From positions 207,986-271,985 of the IMG/VR virus record IMGVR_UViG_3300044846_005229: a DNA stretch of 64,000 bases; one strand, given 5' to 3'. The notes under the pieces are model-generated. The model saw only the letters and a program-made list of their open reading frames with translations, did no database searches and was not told the origin of the DNA. The position numbers and the translations under genes were made by a program. The DNA comes from a virus. Below are positions 16,492 to 24,984 of the stretch, piece after piece (within the stretch, counting starts at the first letter, position 1; every line of letters starts with the position of its first letter).

Positions 16492-17199
16492 TTACTTATG
16501 GGGCTTCCCACGGAATGACACCTTAGCATCAAACCCCTTCTGTGTCAACCGGTCCTTGTCTGAAATGTCAACTGGTGGCAAACTGTCGGGGTTATCTCTG
16601 AGGGAGGTCAAAAACATAGCAATCTCCTGGTACATTTGTTCAGCAGTGAACAAGGATGCAAACCCCAGTTCCCCCAAGTTTGGTACCGTTCGATTTAGGG
16701 TTATGTGGAATGGTTCCCTAAGGTGCTTGTAGTGGGGGTCTTCCAGAATGAAAACAGGAATTTGTAACTTTTTGGATACTTCAACGCAGGCTGAGTTTGG
16801 AACTCCAATTAGGTCTTTGATGTCTGGTTCTTTGTACCAATTTCCAGGAGATCTGCTGTAGACTAGGTCCAGGGAGGGGTGAGCCTCGGTAATTAGTTTA
16901 TATTTGGGGAGATACACTCCGGGTTCATCAGACACCAGTAGGTACAACTTTCCACATACCGAGCACCATTTGTATGCCCAGGGGAATACATCTGGGTTTC
17001 TTTTCCAGAATATGCCATCTTTTGGCGACGGTTTAGCTGGTATCCCTCCTTTCACCCCAATAGAAAAGCATTTATCACTATACTCGTCCCTACCTTCCAC
17101 GTCTCTACGAACATAAGTGTTAGCCGGATCCCCACCTTCTTGGCTATACAGGTATTCTACATAGTCGTAGTAATCTTTGAACTTTGATAGGATTTTCAT
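16492..17199 (-). CDS. conserved phage protein, 'KGFDxKxSFR' family (235 aa)
   Basis: Recognisable as a widespread phage hypothetical family by its opening MKILSKFKDYYDYV and its ending DKDRLTQKGFDAKVSFR. A WCSVCGKLY cysteine pair and SRSPGNW lie in between. Function unknown to me, though the family recurs in large myoviruses. Confidence 0.75.
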   Translation of the reverse strand: MKILSKFKDYYDYVEYLYSQEGGDPANTYVRRDVEGRDEYSDKCFSIGVKGGIPAKPSPKDGIFWKRNPDVFPWAYKWCSVCGKLYLLVSDEPGVYLPKYKLITEAHPSLDLVYSRSPGNWYKEPDIKDLIGVPNSACVEVSKKLQIPVFILEDPHYKHLREPFHITLNRTVPNLGELGFASLFTAEQMYQEIAMFLTSLRDNPDSLPPVDISDKDRLTQKGFDAKVSFRGKPHK

Positions 17200-17266
17200 T
17201 GTTTTTGGGGTGAAAGGTGAATGAGTTTTACTTATCCCGTAAATCAGAACAATTTTCTATGGGACC

Positions 17267-17521
17267 TTAAGGGTTTGCAAAATCCTCCGTATGAATAGCC
17301 AGTATAGCAAACTTGCCCAAGCTGTCGTAGGTCTGGCTAACCCATTGCATCCCAGATTGTTCAAACCACCAATCGGAGGGTAATTCACAAAGATCAGCAC
17401 TAACGCCAAACTCTGTGACCAACCAGCTTTCCCTATCGTATGCCCATGGAACATTTGAAAGCTCTGCTTTCCTGGCAATGTAAGTTCGACCGTCAGGCCC
17501 CTCAAGAAGTAGGTGCGTCAT
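17267..17521 (-). CDS. hypothetical protein (84 aa)
   Basis: Unrecognised; Trp-rich (WAYDRESWLV, DWWFEQSGMQW). A second frame in the same stretch (17257-17505) is less plausible. It follows the 126-aa gene by 7 bp. Confidence 0.6.
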   Translation of the reverse strand: MTHLLLEGPDGRTYIARKAELSNVPWAYDRESWLVTEFGVSADLCELPSDWWFEQSGMQWVSQTYDSLGKFAILAIHTEDFANP

Positions 17522-17528
17522 TTTTCAC

Positions 17529-17909
17529 TCAGTCCCAGTCCCCATCCAAACGTCTGCTAACCCTCCCCGCAGTTTCAGCAGCGTCTTCAATTTGGTTTCT
17601 TAAACTGATTATAATTTTGGCAATGTTCGTGTAAATCGTTACTTCATTATAACTAAGGTTGTCAAAACCGCATTCGTATTCATCATTCTCTTCAATTCCA
17701 GACCCATCAAAAAATTCTCTGAGAACCTTGTGGGTATTCCACTTATCCAGGAACTTGTAGTAATCTTTATCCAGGAACTTGTAGTAATCTTCTCCCTTTT
17801 GGAAATCACTCCAAGCTAGACCACTGTAGTCTGGGGGACCGCACTCTGATAGGATTTTCTTAACTTTCTTCTTTCCGGAAGAGGTCAATAATTTAGGGTC
17901 GATTTCCAT
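17529..17909 (-). CDS. hypothetical protein with internal tandem duplication (126 aa)
   Basis: Contains a direct repeat DYYKFLDK-DYYKFLDK encoded by a near-perfect 24-bp tandem duplication (about 17748-17795). The rest is helical and acidic, ending SRRLDGDWD. The duplication looks recent. Function unknown. Confidence 0.65.
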   Translation of the reverse strand: MEIDPKLLTSSGKKKVKKILSECGPPDYSGLAWSDFQKGEDYYKFLDKDYYKFLDKWNTHKVLREFFDGSGIEENDEYECGFDNLSYNEVTIYTNIAKIIISLRNQIEDAAETAGRVSRRLDGDWD

Positions 17910-18104
17910 TTTTCTATTAGTGTTTGGGGTAGCAAGGGGACCGAAGCCCCCCGCAATGAGTCAGAATGCTATCGCTCAAACGGCGACGGCAGTCCTCTCG
18001 AATTTGACGATTTTGTTAGCGTCTATGTTGTGCTTATGCAAGCGGCTTTCGGTAATTGGCTTGCTGTCGGTCGATTCCAGAGCGGACCCTCGAAAGGGAA
18101 ATGG

Positions 18105-18180
18105 ATCCGGGGCGATTCGAACGCCCGTGTCGCGCAGTAGTGACAACTACCTACACCCAGTTTTTAGCCGTATGGTAGGG
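18105..18180 (-). other. tRNA-like remnant
   Basis: A clear T-arm (GGGCG-TTCGAAT-CGCCC) followed by CGGATCC-A as a 3' acceptor strand, but no matching 5' acceptor GGATCCG and only a six-base loop (TTGTCA) where an Asp-like anticodon GTC might be. Either a decayed tRNA-Asp or part of a tRNA-like element. Confidence 0.35.
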
Positions 18181-18192
18181 CTTTAACAATTA

Positions 18193-18438
18193 TTACCCGT
18201 TACAGTTAAAAGTCGATGTAATCTCATACTGCCTAAGTAAGTTAAACAACTCAGTTTGAAGGTCTTCGAAGCCGCCCACAAGTTGATCCTGAGTGACCGC
18301 ATAGCAAGGACCCACTTTAGAGCCAGCCCAAGGTATGATTTGTTTGTGCTCTAGAATCTTGTTCCTGTACTTAAGAAGTAGGGAGTTAATCCCGGAGGCT
18401 AGCTGAACTTTATCGGATAGAACTATTTGTTTTAACAT
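18193..18438 (-). CDS. hypothetical protein (81 aa)
   Basis: Start at MLKQIVLSDKVQ. Mostly helical, no known domain. An upstream in-frame ATG at 18474 would add a Pro/Thr-rich stretch across a poly-C run and is less likely. Confidence 0.55.
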   Translation of the reverse strand: MLKQIVLSDKVQLASGINSLLLKYRNKILEHKQIIPWAGSKVGPCYAVTQDQLVGGFEDLQTELFNLLRQYEITSTFNCNG

Positions 18439-18499
18439 GGTGGGGGGGGTGTTGGTTACGGTGAGGGGTGGCAATAAAAGGTGATGTTGCAGGAGGGGT

Positions 18500-18565
18500 T
18501 GGGTCCGGGCATCGCCTGCGGCGCCCGTCCCTGGTCGGGGGCTAACGCCCCCTCCCGAAATTTTC
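18500..18565. repeat. GC-rich inverted repeat, copy 1
   Basis: About 66 bp (starting GGGTCCGGGCATCGCC) that recurs in reverse complement at 53355-53422 with only a few differences. It contains short GC hairpins (GGGGGCTAACGCCCCC). It lies between the helicase gene and 18193-18438. Terminator-like, but no U-run is evident. Confidence 0.75.
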
Positions 18566-18677
18566 GGGCCATACCCCTATTGTAGCGCGTTTACTAGGGG
18601 AGGCAAGGCGGCTAACCCCCCCACAACCCAGCAAGCTGCCTGGAGTCCACCCATTTAACATATATGGCTAGGCAGGT

Positions 18678-20246
18678 TCACCCTAGGGGGACCATCCGCC
18701 GTCTAATCCGAGTCGATGGAACTTCGATATAAGTCAAATGTTCTTTGGCTCTTGTCACTTGGACATAACATAAGTTGTTTTCTTGAATAATTTCCCAATC
18801 TTTTCTCGCCCACTTACTTGGGCTATAAGCATTCATACCTAGTGCATAAACATGACCCCATTCTTTGCCTTTAGAGCGATGCACTGTGGACAGGGTCAAA
18901 ATGGACTGGCCCTTTGACGAATCGCTATCTCCAAACAACTCTTTAATTTTATCGATCAATACACTGATTGGATCATCCAGTTTGCATTGTTCCATCAAAA
19001 CCCTTAAGGTTTCTGCTTGGTCTTCAATGTCATCGCATTTTGTATAATCCTCGTCGTCCCTGGCTTTGGCCATGGCTTTTATGTACCAGTTGGCTACTTT
19101 GGACTCTAGTTCGGACACCTCATCACAATCCCATCGGTTTATTAACTTAATTAGACCATCTCCAATAGCCCGTCCCTCTACCCTGCATGAAATACCCTTC
19201 TTGATAAGCTTAAAAGCCAACTCAACCAGGGGCTTCGTTACTCTGCACAAGATAGCATCGCTCGGGCTAAGGTTGGGGCTCTTCAATAAATCTTCCAACT
19301 TTAGGGAATCTACAATGCCGTCAGGCGCACCATCAAATGCCTTAATGTGGGGCACCCACCTTTGGGCCTCCTTGACAATGAGCTTTGGACAACGGAAAGT
19401 TGTTGTCAGCGGGAGATTGATGGTGTTGAATTCTTTAGCAATTAAATCCATTGCATTGTGGTCAGCACCAGTGTACGCATTGATCGACTGATGGCTATCC
19501 CCAACAGCAATTAGACGCCCATTAGGGGCAAGCATCATCTTAATGAGCTTACGTCTTACGGGGTTAGTATCCTGTGCTTCATCTAGGAGGACCCAGTCGT
19601 ATTGCTTAGATTTTAACCCCAAAAGGACTGGCCCATATACCATGTCATCGAAGTCAATTATTTTCGGGATAGCCCTATTACTTTCTTTTAGGACAGCACG
19701 AGCTTCTTTGATTCCGTCACTTAGTGATGCAAACTTAGGGAGAGCCAAATCCAGGGAAAAGTGATCAACCATGTGGTTCCAAGCCTGGGTATCATCAATG
19801 TTTGAAAAAATACCTATCCCAATTTGTTTGGCTTTTGATGCAGTATTTATGGCAAATGTGCGCAAATAAGGGTTTTTAACGACAGAGTCTGCAATTTTTT
19901 TGAGTTTTTTGTACCCGTCTAGCTCTACCCTTGGGTAAGAAGAGCGTAAAATTTTATACCCGAAACTATGAACGGTGCCAATATTAAGTCGATCCCCGAT
20001 TTGCATTGGGCTAGATCTTACTTCAAGTTCTTTGACAATGGCTTTGTTATAGGCGCAAAAACCCACATCGCCCTTAGTTCGAGGGAGAACTCCAAGTAAA
20101 ACCTTAGTTTTTCCTGACCCTGCCACAGCTTCAACAAGTGCAGATCCTTCACCTTTGACGGCCCATTCTGCTACTGCATACTGCTCAGGGGATGGGGTTG
20201 GCCCTTTGGTTGTGGTTGAATCGTCAGTAGGTTGGGGTATTAGCAT
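18678..20246 (-). CDS. UvrD/Rep-type SF1 DNA helicase
   Basis: 522 residues with the superfamily 1A motifs in order: Walker A VAGSGKT (41-47), motif Ia region GTVHSFGYKIL, Walker B LLDEAQD, motif III VGDSHQSINAYTGAD, motif IV TTTFRCPK, motif V STVHRSKGKEW, motif VI CYVQVTRAKEHL. A 3'-5' ATP-dependent DNA translocase or helicase for phage replication or recombination. Shorter than UvrD, so accessory insertions are reduced. The leader upstream has GGTTGCGG repeats. Confidence 0.93.
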   Translation of the reverse strand: MLIPQPTDDSTTTKGPTPSPEQYAVAEWAVKGEGSALVEAVAGSGKTKVLLGVLPRTKGDVGFCAYNKAIVKELEVRSSPMQIGDRLNIGTVHSFGYKILRSSYPRVELDGYKKLKKIADSVVKNPYLRTFAINTASKAKQIGIGIFSNIDDTQAWNHMVDHFSLDLALPKFASLSDGIKEARAVLKESNRAIPKIIDFDDMVYGPVLLGLKSKQYDWVLLDEAQDTNPVRRKLIKMMLAPNGRLIAVGDSHQSINAYTGADHNAMDLIAKEFNTINLPLTTTFRCPKLIVKEAQRWVPHIKAFDGAPDGIVDSLKLEDLLKSPNLSPSDAILCRVTKPLVELAFKLIKKGISCRVEGRAIGDGLIKLINRWDCDEVSELESKVANWYIKAMAKARDDEDYTKCDDIEDQAETLRVLMEQCKLDDPISVLIDKIKELFGDSDSSKGQSILTLSTVHRSKGKEWGHVYALGMNAYSPSKWARKDWEIIQENNLCYVQVTRAKEHLTYIEVPSTRIRRRMVPLG

Positions 20247-20307
20247 CTTGGTTGCGGTTTGGTTGCGGTTTAGTAGTTGGTTGGTAGTTGGTTTATTGCT
20301 GGGTGTG

Positions 20308-20514
20308 TCAAATTAACTTATGGCAATATGGCAATGTGGCAATGTCCCAGTGGGGATCTCCTGAAAGATCCACCCATGCGCAGTATTTGCCGTTAACTGA
20401 AACGAAGAATACTTTAGTGCCTTTCCGCTGTTCGATGTTGATGTTGGGGTTTCCACCCATTGAATTTATCAGGCGGTTCCTGGCTTTGTTTGAGATTGGA
20501 ATTGCTCGGGCCAT
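20308..20514 (-). CDS. small hypothetical protein (68 aa)
   Basis: MARAIPISNKARNRLINSMGG start; basic N-terminal half, then a beta-like segment VFFVSVNGKYCAWVDL. Promoter 20538-20566 lies 24 bp upstream, supporting the start. Function unknown. Confidence 0.65.
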   Translation of the reverse strand: MARAIPISNKARNRLINSMGGNPNINIEQRKGTKVFFVSVNGKYCAWVDLSGDPHWDIATLPYCHKLI

Positions 20515-20537
20515 TTTCGACTTTGGAACTTACTTCT

Positions 20538-20566
20538 ATTATAGTACATGCCTGCCGTAAAGTCAA
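20538..20566 (-). promoter_or_regulatory. sigma70-type promoter (TTGACT-17-TATAAT)
   Basis: Near-consensus -35 TTGACT, 17-bp spacer, perfect TATAAT, immediately before 20308-20514 and probably the helicase gene. Confidence 0.8.
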
Positions 20567-20587
20567 TGGCCCCAAGGTTAACTACCT

Positions 20588-21055
20588 TTAGTTAAAACTA
20601 GGCTCTAGCAATAGTGCCAGCATTTCCTGAATAGTTTTGTAGACGGGGTCTTCAGGTGAGAAGGAAAACTTTTGAGTTGCTTTATTGTCGATCCATTCGC
20701 GGATGCCGGTTCCAAACTCAGTTGACCTTGCATACCAATCACATACCATCTCAGCAACATAGACTTTCGGCATGTCGTGGATGCTACCCCAGTATTCGGG
20801 GTGATGTGGGTTCACGGACTGATGATGTTTGATGACTTCAGAAAGTAAAGGGTCTGAATGAAAAAGGTGGGCAAACTCTATACCTTTGAATTTAGAATTA
20901 TCATGGATTTGCCCGTTGGCAATTAGGTTGCGACCAAGCTCAATTTCACCACGCTTTATTAGTTTGAGCCCCAGCTTATAGCAGCCCCTTTGAACATTCT
21001 GAATGTGGTTAAAAACAAGTTCTATTTTGTCGATGGATTCAGTTTCGATTGTCAT
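20588..21055 (-). CDS. DUF5662 family protein (155 aa)
   Basis: Recognised by IHDNSKFKGIEF, IKHHQSVNPHHPEYWG, MVCDWYARSTEFGTGIREWI and a C-terminal helical part. The spaced HD..HH..HH residues look like an HD-type metal site. The family is common in phages and has no settled function known to me. Start MTIETES chosen over an upstream ATG. Confidence 0.8.
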   Translation of the reverse strand: MTIETESIDKIELVFNHIQNVQRGCYKLGLKLIKRGEIELGRNLIANGQIHDNSKFKGIEFAHLFHSDPLLSEVIKHHQSVNPHHPEYWGSIHDMPKVYVAEMVCDWYARSTEFGTGIREWIDNKATQKFSFSPEDPVYKTIQEMLALLLEPSFN

Positions 21056-21114
21056 TTGGGGAGTGCCTGGCATTCATCATTGATACCTAAGCTATTACCC
21101 TGCTTTACCGGGCT

Positions 21115-22239
21115 CTAGCAATGATAGTGATAGAATTTTTCTATGGTATCACCACACAAATAGTTGATTAATTCGTCATCAATCGTGTTTGGTAAAACGC
21201 ACTCATTTTTCATTACGTGGTCGGCTTCGTCAAATAGTCGGTTTACAATAGAAATAAGTTCGCTATAGGTGACCCTACCATACTTAATATCAAGAAGGAA
21301 CTCTGCGTCACCGACCAATTTTCTATCTACGAATAACTTACCGGCCCGCATCCCTTCAATAGCCATTTTCATAAGCCTCACGCAATGACTAGCATTCTTA
21401 CCATCATACCCACAAGCCCGTTCAATTTCAGATCGCTTGACATTTCTATTCGTCAACCAATCTTGATAGTTGCCCCATCTTTTTAGGTCTGCCCGGTATT
21501 GCTGACTGGAATGAAGCAAGGCCATGTATTCATCACTTGCCCTTGTGATTTTTTGTGTTTCGTCAAAGCATTGCGTTGGCAGAACACTCTGTTTCAGAAT
21601 ACCTTTCCAATCAATCTGGTTGTTAAGTAGCTCATACAGCTCTGTTGAGGGTTGATAGTATTCAATTCTATCTTTAATCAACAGATACAAATACTCAATA
21701 AACGACTCGATCTGCGACGGTGTTAAGCTCGGTGAAGGAACTCCGTAGTCTTCCCACTCTGGTTTCCTTGTTGGTGGATCCCGCAGCCATTTACGGTGAG
21801 TTTCCATCTTTTTGATTTGAGACTTTGCATACTGGACAAATGTGCCAGAGATTCTTTTGGAGATTAGTTTTGTTCGATTGTTGATCAGGGACTGCCCAAG
21901 GTAATCAAGGTAGATATAGCTATCGGGGGTCTGCCAAAGCATCTCCAGGATGTTGGGGTTTTGCGACCGTAACAGGCTGAGGTATCGCCTGATGCCATAA
22001 ACTACTGAGTCGGAATTGTCTAATTCAGGAAATCTTGTCCTAAAAGTTGGTTCCCCGTCATGCACCCACCCTTTATCCTTTTGCTCAAATGTTTCTAATG
22101 TAGTATAAAATCTCCTTGGTGCAACACAGATACCTTTAAAGTCAAGGTCTGACATTTCAGTATTTAGGCCATAGGCGTGACTACCTGACTTACAGAATAG
22201 AATCATTCCATCTTCAATTTCCTTTCGTGTAATTGTCAT
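21115..22239 (-). CDS. nucleotidyltransferase superfamily protein (374 aa)
   Basis: The N-terminal motif GSHAYGLNTEMSDLDFKG is the GS-x(n)-DxD signature of the pol-beta-type nucleotidyltransferase fold. Families with GSHAYG occur widely in large phages. The remaining ~300 residues are helical (LSLLRSQNPNILEMLW, ASHCVRLMKMAIEG). Target unknown; with a tRNA array nearby an RNA substrate is conceivable but unproven. Start context CAAAATGACA. Confidence 0.8.
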   Translation of the reverse strand: MTITRKEIEDGMILFCKSGSHAYGLNTEMSDLDFKGICVAPRRFYTTLETFEQKDKGWVHDGEPTFRTRFPELDNSDSVVYGIRRYLSLLRSQNPNILEMLWQTPDSYIYLDYLGQSLINNRTKLISKRISGTFVQYAKSQIKKMETHRKWLRDPPTRKPEWEDYGVPSPSLTPSQIESFIEYLYLLIKDRIEYYQPSTELYELLNNQIDWKGILKQSVLPTQCFDETQKITRASDEYMALLHSSQQYRADLKRWGNYQDWLTNRNVKRSEIERACGYDGKNASHCVRLMKMAIEGMRAGKLFVDRKLVGDAEFLLDIKYGRVTYSELISIVNRLFDEADHVMKNECVLPNTIDDELINYLCGDTIEKFYHYHC

Positions 22240-22256
22240 TTTGAGGGGGAGTCTCG

Positions 22257-22598
22257 TTAAGCAGGATCGTTAGCTTCTAGGAGGTACTCTGATCGGATCA
22301 AGTGCTCGTCAACTTCGTAACAAGAAAGGATAGTAATTTTGTCGTGAGGTCCATCAGAGCCAAACTCTTCTTGTACTGCAGCCCTCAGAGCATTTACAAA
22401 GGAGTCTAAACAGTCTAAATTTCCGCAAACTCCGGTATTTGTCCTGAGGCACTGGATTTCGATGGTGGCCCTATAACGTTTGATTCTCGATGCTTCGACT
22501 GAAGCAATGTCAGCTTTTAGTTTCCGAATTTGGAGGTCGGTTAGTTGAGCTAGATCAATCAATTCCATTGGGTTTTCACTTTTTTGTGTAATTGTCAT
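22257..22598 (-). CDS. hypothetical protein (113 aa)
   Basis: Starts MTITQKSENPMELIDLAQL; helical N-terminal half, then ATIEIQCLRT and beta-like segments. Overlaps the end of the upstream small membrane-protein gene by about 22 bp. Unknown function. Confidence 0.6.
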   Translation of the reverse strand: MTITQKSENPMELIDLAQLTDLQIRKLKADIASVEASRIKRYRATIEIQCLRTNTGVCGNLDCLDSFVNALRAAVQEEFGSDGPHDKITILSCYEVDEHLIRSEYLLEANDPA

Positions 22599-22773
22599 TT
22601 TTCGTGTAATTGGTTTTAAGGTTTACCCCTTGAATGAAGAACATGACAGTAAAACAACTAGTCATAAACCACCTGAAAAGTTCTGTGGAGTGCCCCATTT
22701 TCAACGCTTGTGAGTATGTCCCTAGAAGGAAGCAACCCGCGCCGTAAAACAACAAGCTCAAGGTACTAGGCAT
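22576..22773 (-). CDS. small membrane protein (65 aa)
   Basis: Two hydrophobic segments (LSLLFYGAGCFLLGTYS and WFMTSCFTVMFFIQGV) and a Lys/Asn-rich tail. The tail codons contain the direct repeat that also creates the next start (AATTACACGAAAAATG). No family recognised. Confidence 0.5.
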   Translation of the reverse strand: MPSTLSLLFYGAGCFLLGTYSQALKMGHSTELFRWFMTSCFTVMFFIQGVNLKTNYTKNDNYTKK

Positions 22774-22809
22774 AGCGCCAATTTGATTTATTTAAAGGCA
22801 AAATGTAAA

Positions 22810-23070
22810 TCATTGGGTCCATTCTCTCAAGTCCACAATTTCATACCAATCATATTCCCGATTGGGGTCTTTGCTATCGCTAATGGTATAACATATTTTA
22901 TTGCTTTTTAGGTGACCCTTCATTTTACCTGAGTTGAAGAATGTCGGATAGTCAATATAATTAATTTTTTCTCGGGCTTCTGCCACTGATTCGTAGCACT
23001 TTATCCAATCCTGATCTCCGGCTGACGGGTAAAGGTTGTCTCCAGCAATCAGCAAATAGGGTCTATTCAT
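22810..23070 (-). CDS. hypothetical protein (86 aa)
   Basis: Unrecognised; MNRPYLLIAGDNLYPS start and EYDWYEIVDLREW near the end. Its start overlaps the stop of the upstream gene (ATGA-type, 23067-23070). Confidence 0.6.
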   Translation of the reverse strand: MNRPYLLIAGDNLYPSAGDQDWIKCYESVAEAREKINYIDYPTFFNSGKMKGHLKSNKICYTISDSKDPNREYDWYEIVDLREWTQ

Positions 23071-23282
23071 AGTAACACCAAATCTTCAGGGCAGCAAGAT
23101 TGGGATGTGGTCCCAGCCCAGCCCAGCCTCGATACTGCTTTGTCAAACTTTACAAATACGTTTTTGCCATTATTGGATGATACGGTGCCATGTTCAACGT
23201 CAGGGTGGTTGATTTCCCCGTGGGCGTGCCCCGGAATATAAGCCACTTTGACTCCGGGTGTTGCAAGTTTGATGTCAATCAT
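23067..23282 (-). CDS. small conserved phage protein (71 aa)
   Basis: Pattern VKVAYIPGHAHG-x(3)-HPDVEHGTVSS-N-VFVKF...PEDLVLL resembles a small beta-barrel-like phage family I have seen in many phages, of unknown function. Overlaps its neighbours at both ends. Confidence 0.6.
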   Translation of the reverse strand: MIDIKLATPGVKVAYIPGHAHGEINHPDVEHGTVSSNNGKNVFVKFDKAVSRLGWAGTTSQSCCPEDLVLL

Positions 23283-23497
23283 TGGTTTTTAGTGTTATTT
23301 AATTTGATTTCTAATGATAGGACTCTTAGGGTCATCTCCTCTGCCCTGGTAGCCATCTCCTCGGCTCTGAGAGCCATGCGTTCAGCTTTGTAAGCCATTT
23401 CCTCAGCCTTGAGCGCCATTTCCTCAGCTTTGAGCAACACTTCTTCGGCATTAAGAGCCGGGGTACGTTTGTTTATGGGCGGCAATGGTTGCTTCAT
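23279..23497 (-). CDS. heptad-repeat coiled-coil protein (72 aa)
   Basis: Seven-residue units of the type (M/L)AxKAEE repeat about seven times, encoded by near-identical 21-bp tandem repeats (about 23330-23460). This predicts an uninterrupted coiled coil. Start at MKQPLPPIN; an alternative ATG at 23527 adds ten residues. Repeat number may vary by slippage. Confidence 0.65.
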   Translation of the reverse strand: MKQPLPPINKRTPALNAEEVLLKAEEMALKAEEMAYKAERMALRAEEMATRAEEMTLRVLSLEIKLNNTKNQ

Positions 23498-23548
23498 CCA
23501 CAATGGCAGATATGCTGGGCTCCACATGGGTTTAAAGGTAAGTTATAA

Positions 23549-24157
23549 TTAGTTTGAACCCAGAACGAACCGAGCGAATCGCTTCACAACGATGTTTTCT
23601 CCCACAGTAGCAGCGAAGTTCTTGGTATAAGTTTCGATAGTCATCGTGCCATCTTTGATATAAGGTTGGTCCATCAGGGACATTTCCTTAAAGCGTTTGG
23701 CTACACGACCTACAACAATTCTGCTACGCATTGCTTCTGGCTTTTTGGCAAGGTCTTCTTTGCCCATTTCGATTCGAGTCTCGTCCAATAGGATAGACTC
23801 AGGAATGTCGGATATTGAGACATAGCTTACAGAAGGGCACGCCGCAACTTGCATTGCCAAAGTGCGAACGAACTCTTGGAATGGCCCAGATTTTGCCACA
23901 AAATCAGTTTCGCAATTCACTTCGATGAGTACACCGATCTTGCCACCTGTATGGATATAACTGGATACAGTCCCTTCCAGGGTTGTACGGCCAATCTTTC
24001 CATCAGCTAAGACAATACCTTTTTGACGTAGCCAAGTGATTGCCCCGGCTTCGTCGCCTTGGGAGGCTTCCAGTGCTTCTTTGCAAAGCATCATGCCTGC
24101 CCCGGTTTTTTCACGGAGCGCTTTAATTTGTGGAATCGTGGGTTGGGTGTAAGTCAT
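23549..24157 (-). CDS. tsf: elongation factor Ts
   Basis: 202 residues with the EF-Ts N-terminal UBA-like module (IKALREKTGAGMMLCKEALEA) and core signature VNCETDFVAKS, then the dimer-like C-terminal region (IVVKRFARF). EF-Ts recycles EF-Tu by nucleotide exchange. The short form resembles cyanobacterial proteins. The characteristic TGAGMM and TDFV contact residues are present, so it is probably active on host EF-Tu. Rare in phages; fits a genome that also invests in tRNAs. Start context CAAAATGAC. Confidence 0.93.
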   Translation of the reverse strand: MTYTQPTIPQIKALREKTGAGMMLCKEALEASQGDEAGAITWLRQKGIVLADGKIGRTTLEGTVSSYIHTGGKIGVLIEVNCETDFVAKSGPFQEFVRTLAMQVAACPSVSYVSISDIPESILLDETRIEMGKEDLAKKPEAMRSRIVVGRVAKRFKEMSLMDQPYIKDGTMTIETYTKNFAATVGENIVVKRFARFVLGSN

Positions 24158-24217
24158 TTTGTTTTAGGTACTTATTTGAAGAGTGGGGCATTGGGATCCA
24201 CTTCGGTGCCTGTTAAT

Positions 24218-24556
24218 TCAAGCTGGGCAGGGACCTTCGGGTCCCTCATAGTCATCATCACCGTAGTCATCATCTTCCCAGTCATCGTCCTCAATATAAT
24301 CAAAGGGACAATACCCAGAAGATAAATCGTGGTCTTCAAAAAGCTTTACAAACGCAAGATCATCGGATACCATTGTGATTTCGCCTTCGGTTATGACACC
24401 GGAAATTTCACTGTGCTTCCCAAGGACTTCGCCAAAGTAGATTTCTTTTTGGCTGTTAATAAGTCGCTTTACTTCTTCAGGGTCAGCTACGAAGATTCCT
24501 TCGAGGCTACCCATCCGGCCGTGGTCTTGGTGAAACTTGTAGATGGCTTTATTCAT
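24218..24556 (-). CDS. acidic hypothetical protein (112 aa)
   Basis: Folded-looking N-terminal part (SLEGIFVADPEEVKRLIN, GKHSEISG) and a strongly acidic Asp/Glu/Tyr tail. The acidic tail suggests nucleic-acid mimicry or protein binding, but that is speculative. Confidence 0.65.
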   Translation of the reverse strand: MNKAIYKFHQDHGRMGSLEGIFVADPEEVKRLINSQKEIYFGEVLGKHSEISGVITEGEITMVSDDLAFVKLFEDHDLSSGYCPFDYIEDDDWEDDDYGDDDYEGPEGPCPA

Positions 24557-24608
24557 TTGTTTGTGTATGGTGGTACTTCAACCGCTGACTGTTAGTAAGC
24601 TAATTGAA

Positions 24609-24896
24609 TTAGATGGGGATGACTCTGACAGCAGACTGTAGAGTAAGAGGCATGTATTCATACAGGTGACGGGAATTAAGGCTTGAGTTCTCTACTCCAG
24701 CTTCTTTCCAAACATTTCCGTCCCAATAGGCCCATACACAAAAAGTGCCCAAGGAACCAGAAGTATCACCCCAAATATACCCCTTAGCCCAAATAGGGCG
24801 GCCATCTTTCGGGGCCAGTTCAATTTTAAGGAAGCAAATAGGACGCTCCTCCGATGTTGTTTCGTGGCTTAAAGTGTCGTGTTGTTCGTCTTTCAT
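24609..24896 (-). CDS. DUF551-like protein (95 aa)
   Basis: APKDGRPIWAKGYIW, then FCVWAYWDGNVW and a short C-terminal MPL, the pattern seen in the small phage DUF551-like family (AP-DG...W..W). Function unknown. Directly downstream of promoter 24903-24931. Confidence 0.55.
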   Translation of the reverse strand: MKDEQHDTLSHETTSEERPICFLKIELAPKDGRPIWAKGYIWGDTSGSLGTFCVWAYWDGNVWKEAGVENSSLNSRHLYEYMPLTLQSAVRVIPI

Positions 24897-24902
24897 GGAA
24901 TA

Positions 24903-24931
24903 AGTTTAGCGTTTCTAAGTTGCAGTAACAA
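24903..24931 (-). promoter_or_regulatory. sigma70-type promoter (TTGTTA-17-TAAACT)
   Basis: Class with TTGTTA and 17-bp spacer to TAAACT, preceded by the CCGGTTCGGTT segment found before other promoters of this type. Reads into 24609-24896. Confidence 0.6.
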
Positions 24932-24984
24932 GCCGGAGAACCGAACCGGGCGGGAGGGTTAACCGTCGTTTTATAAAAGTCGGA

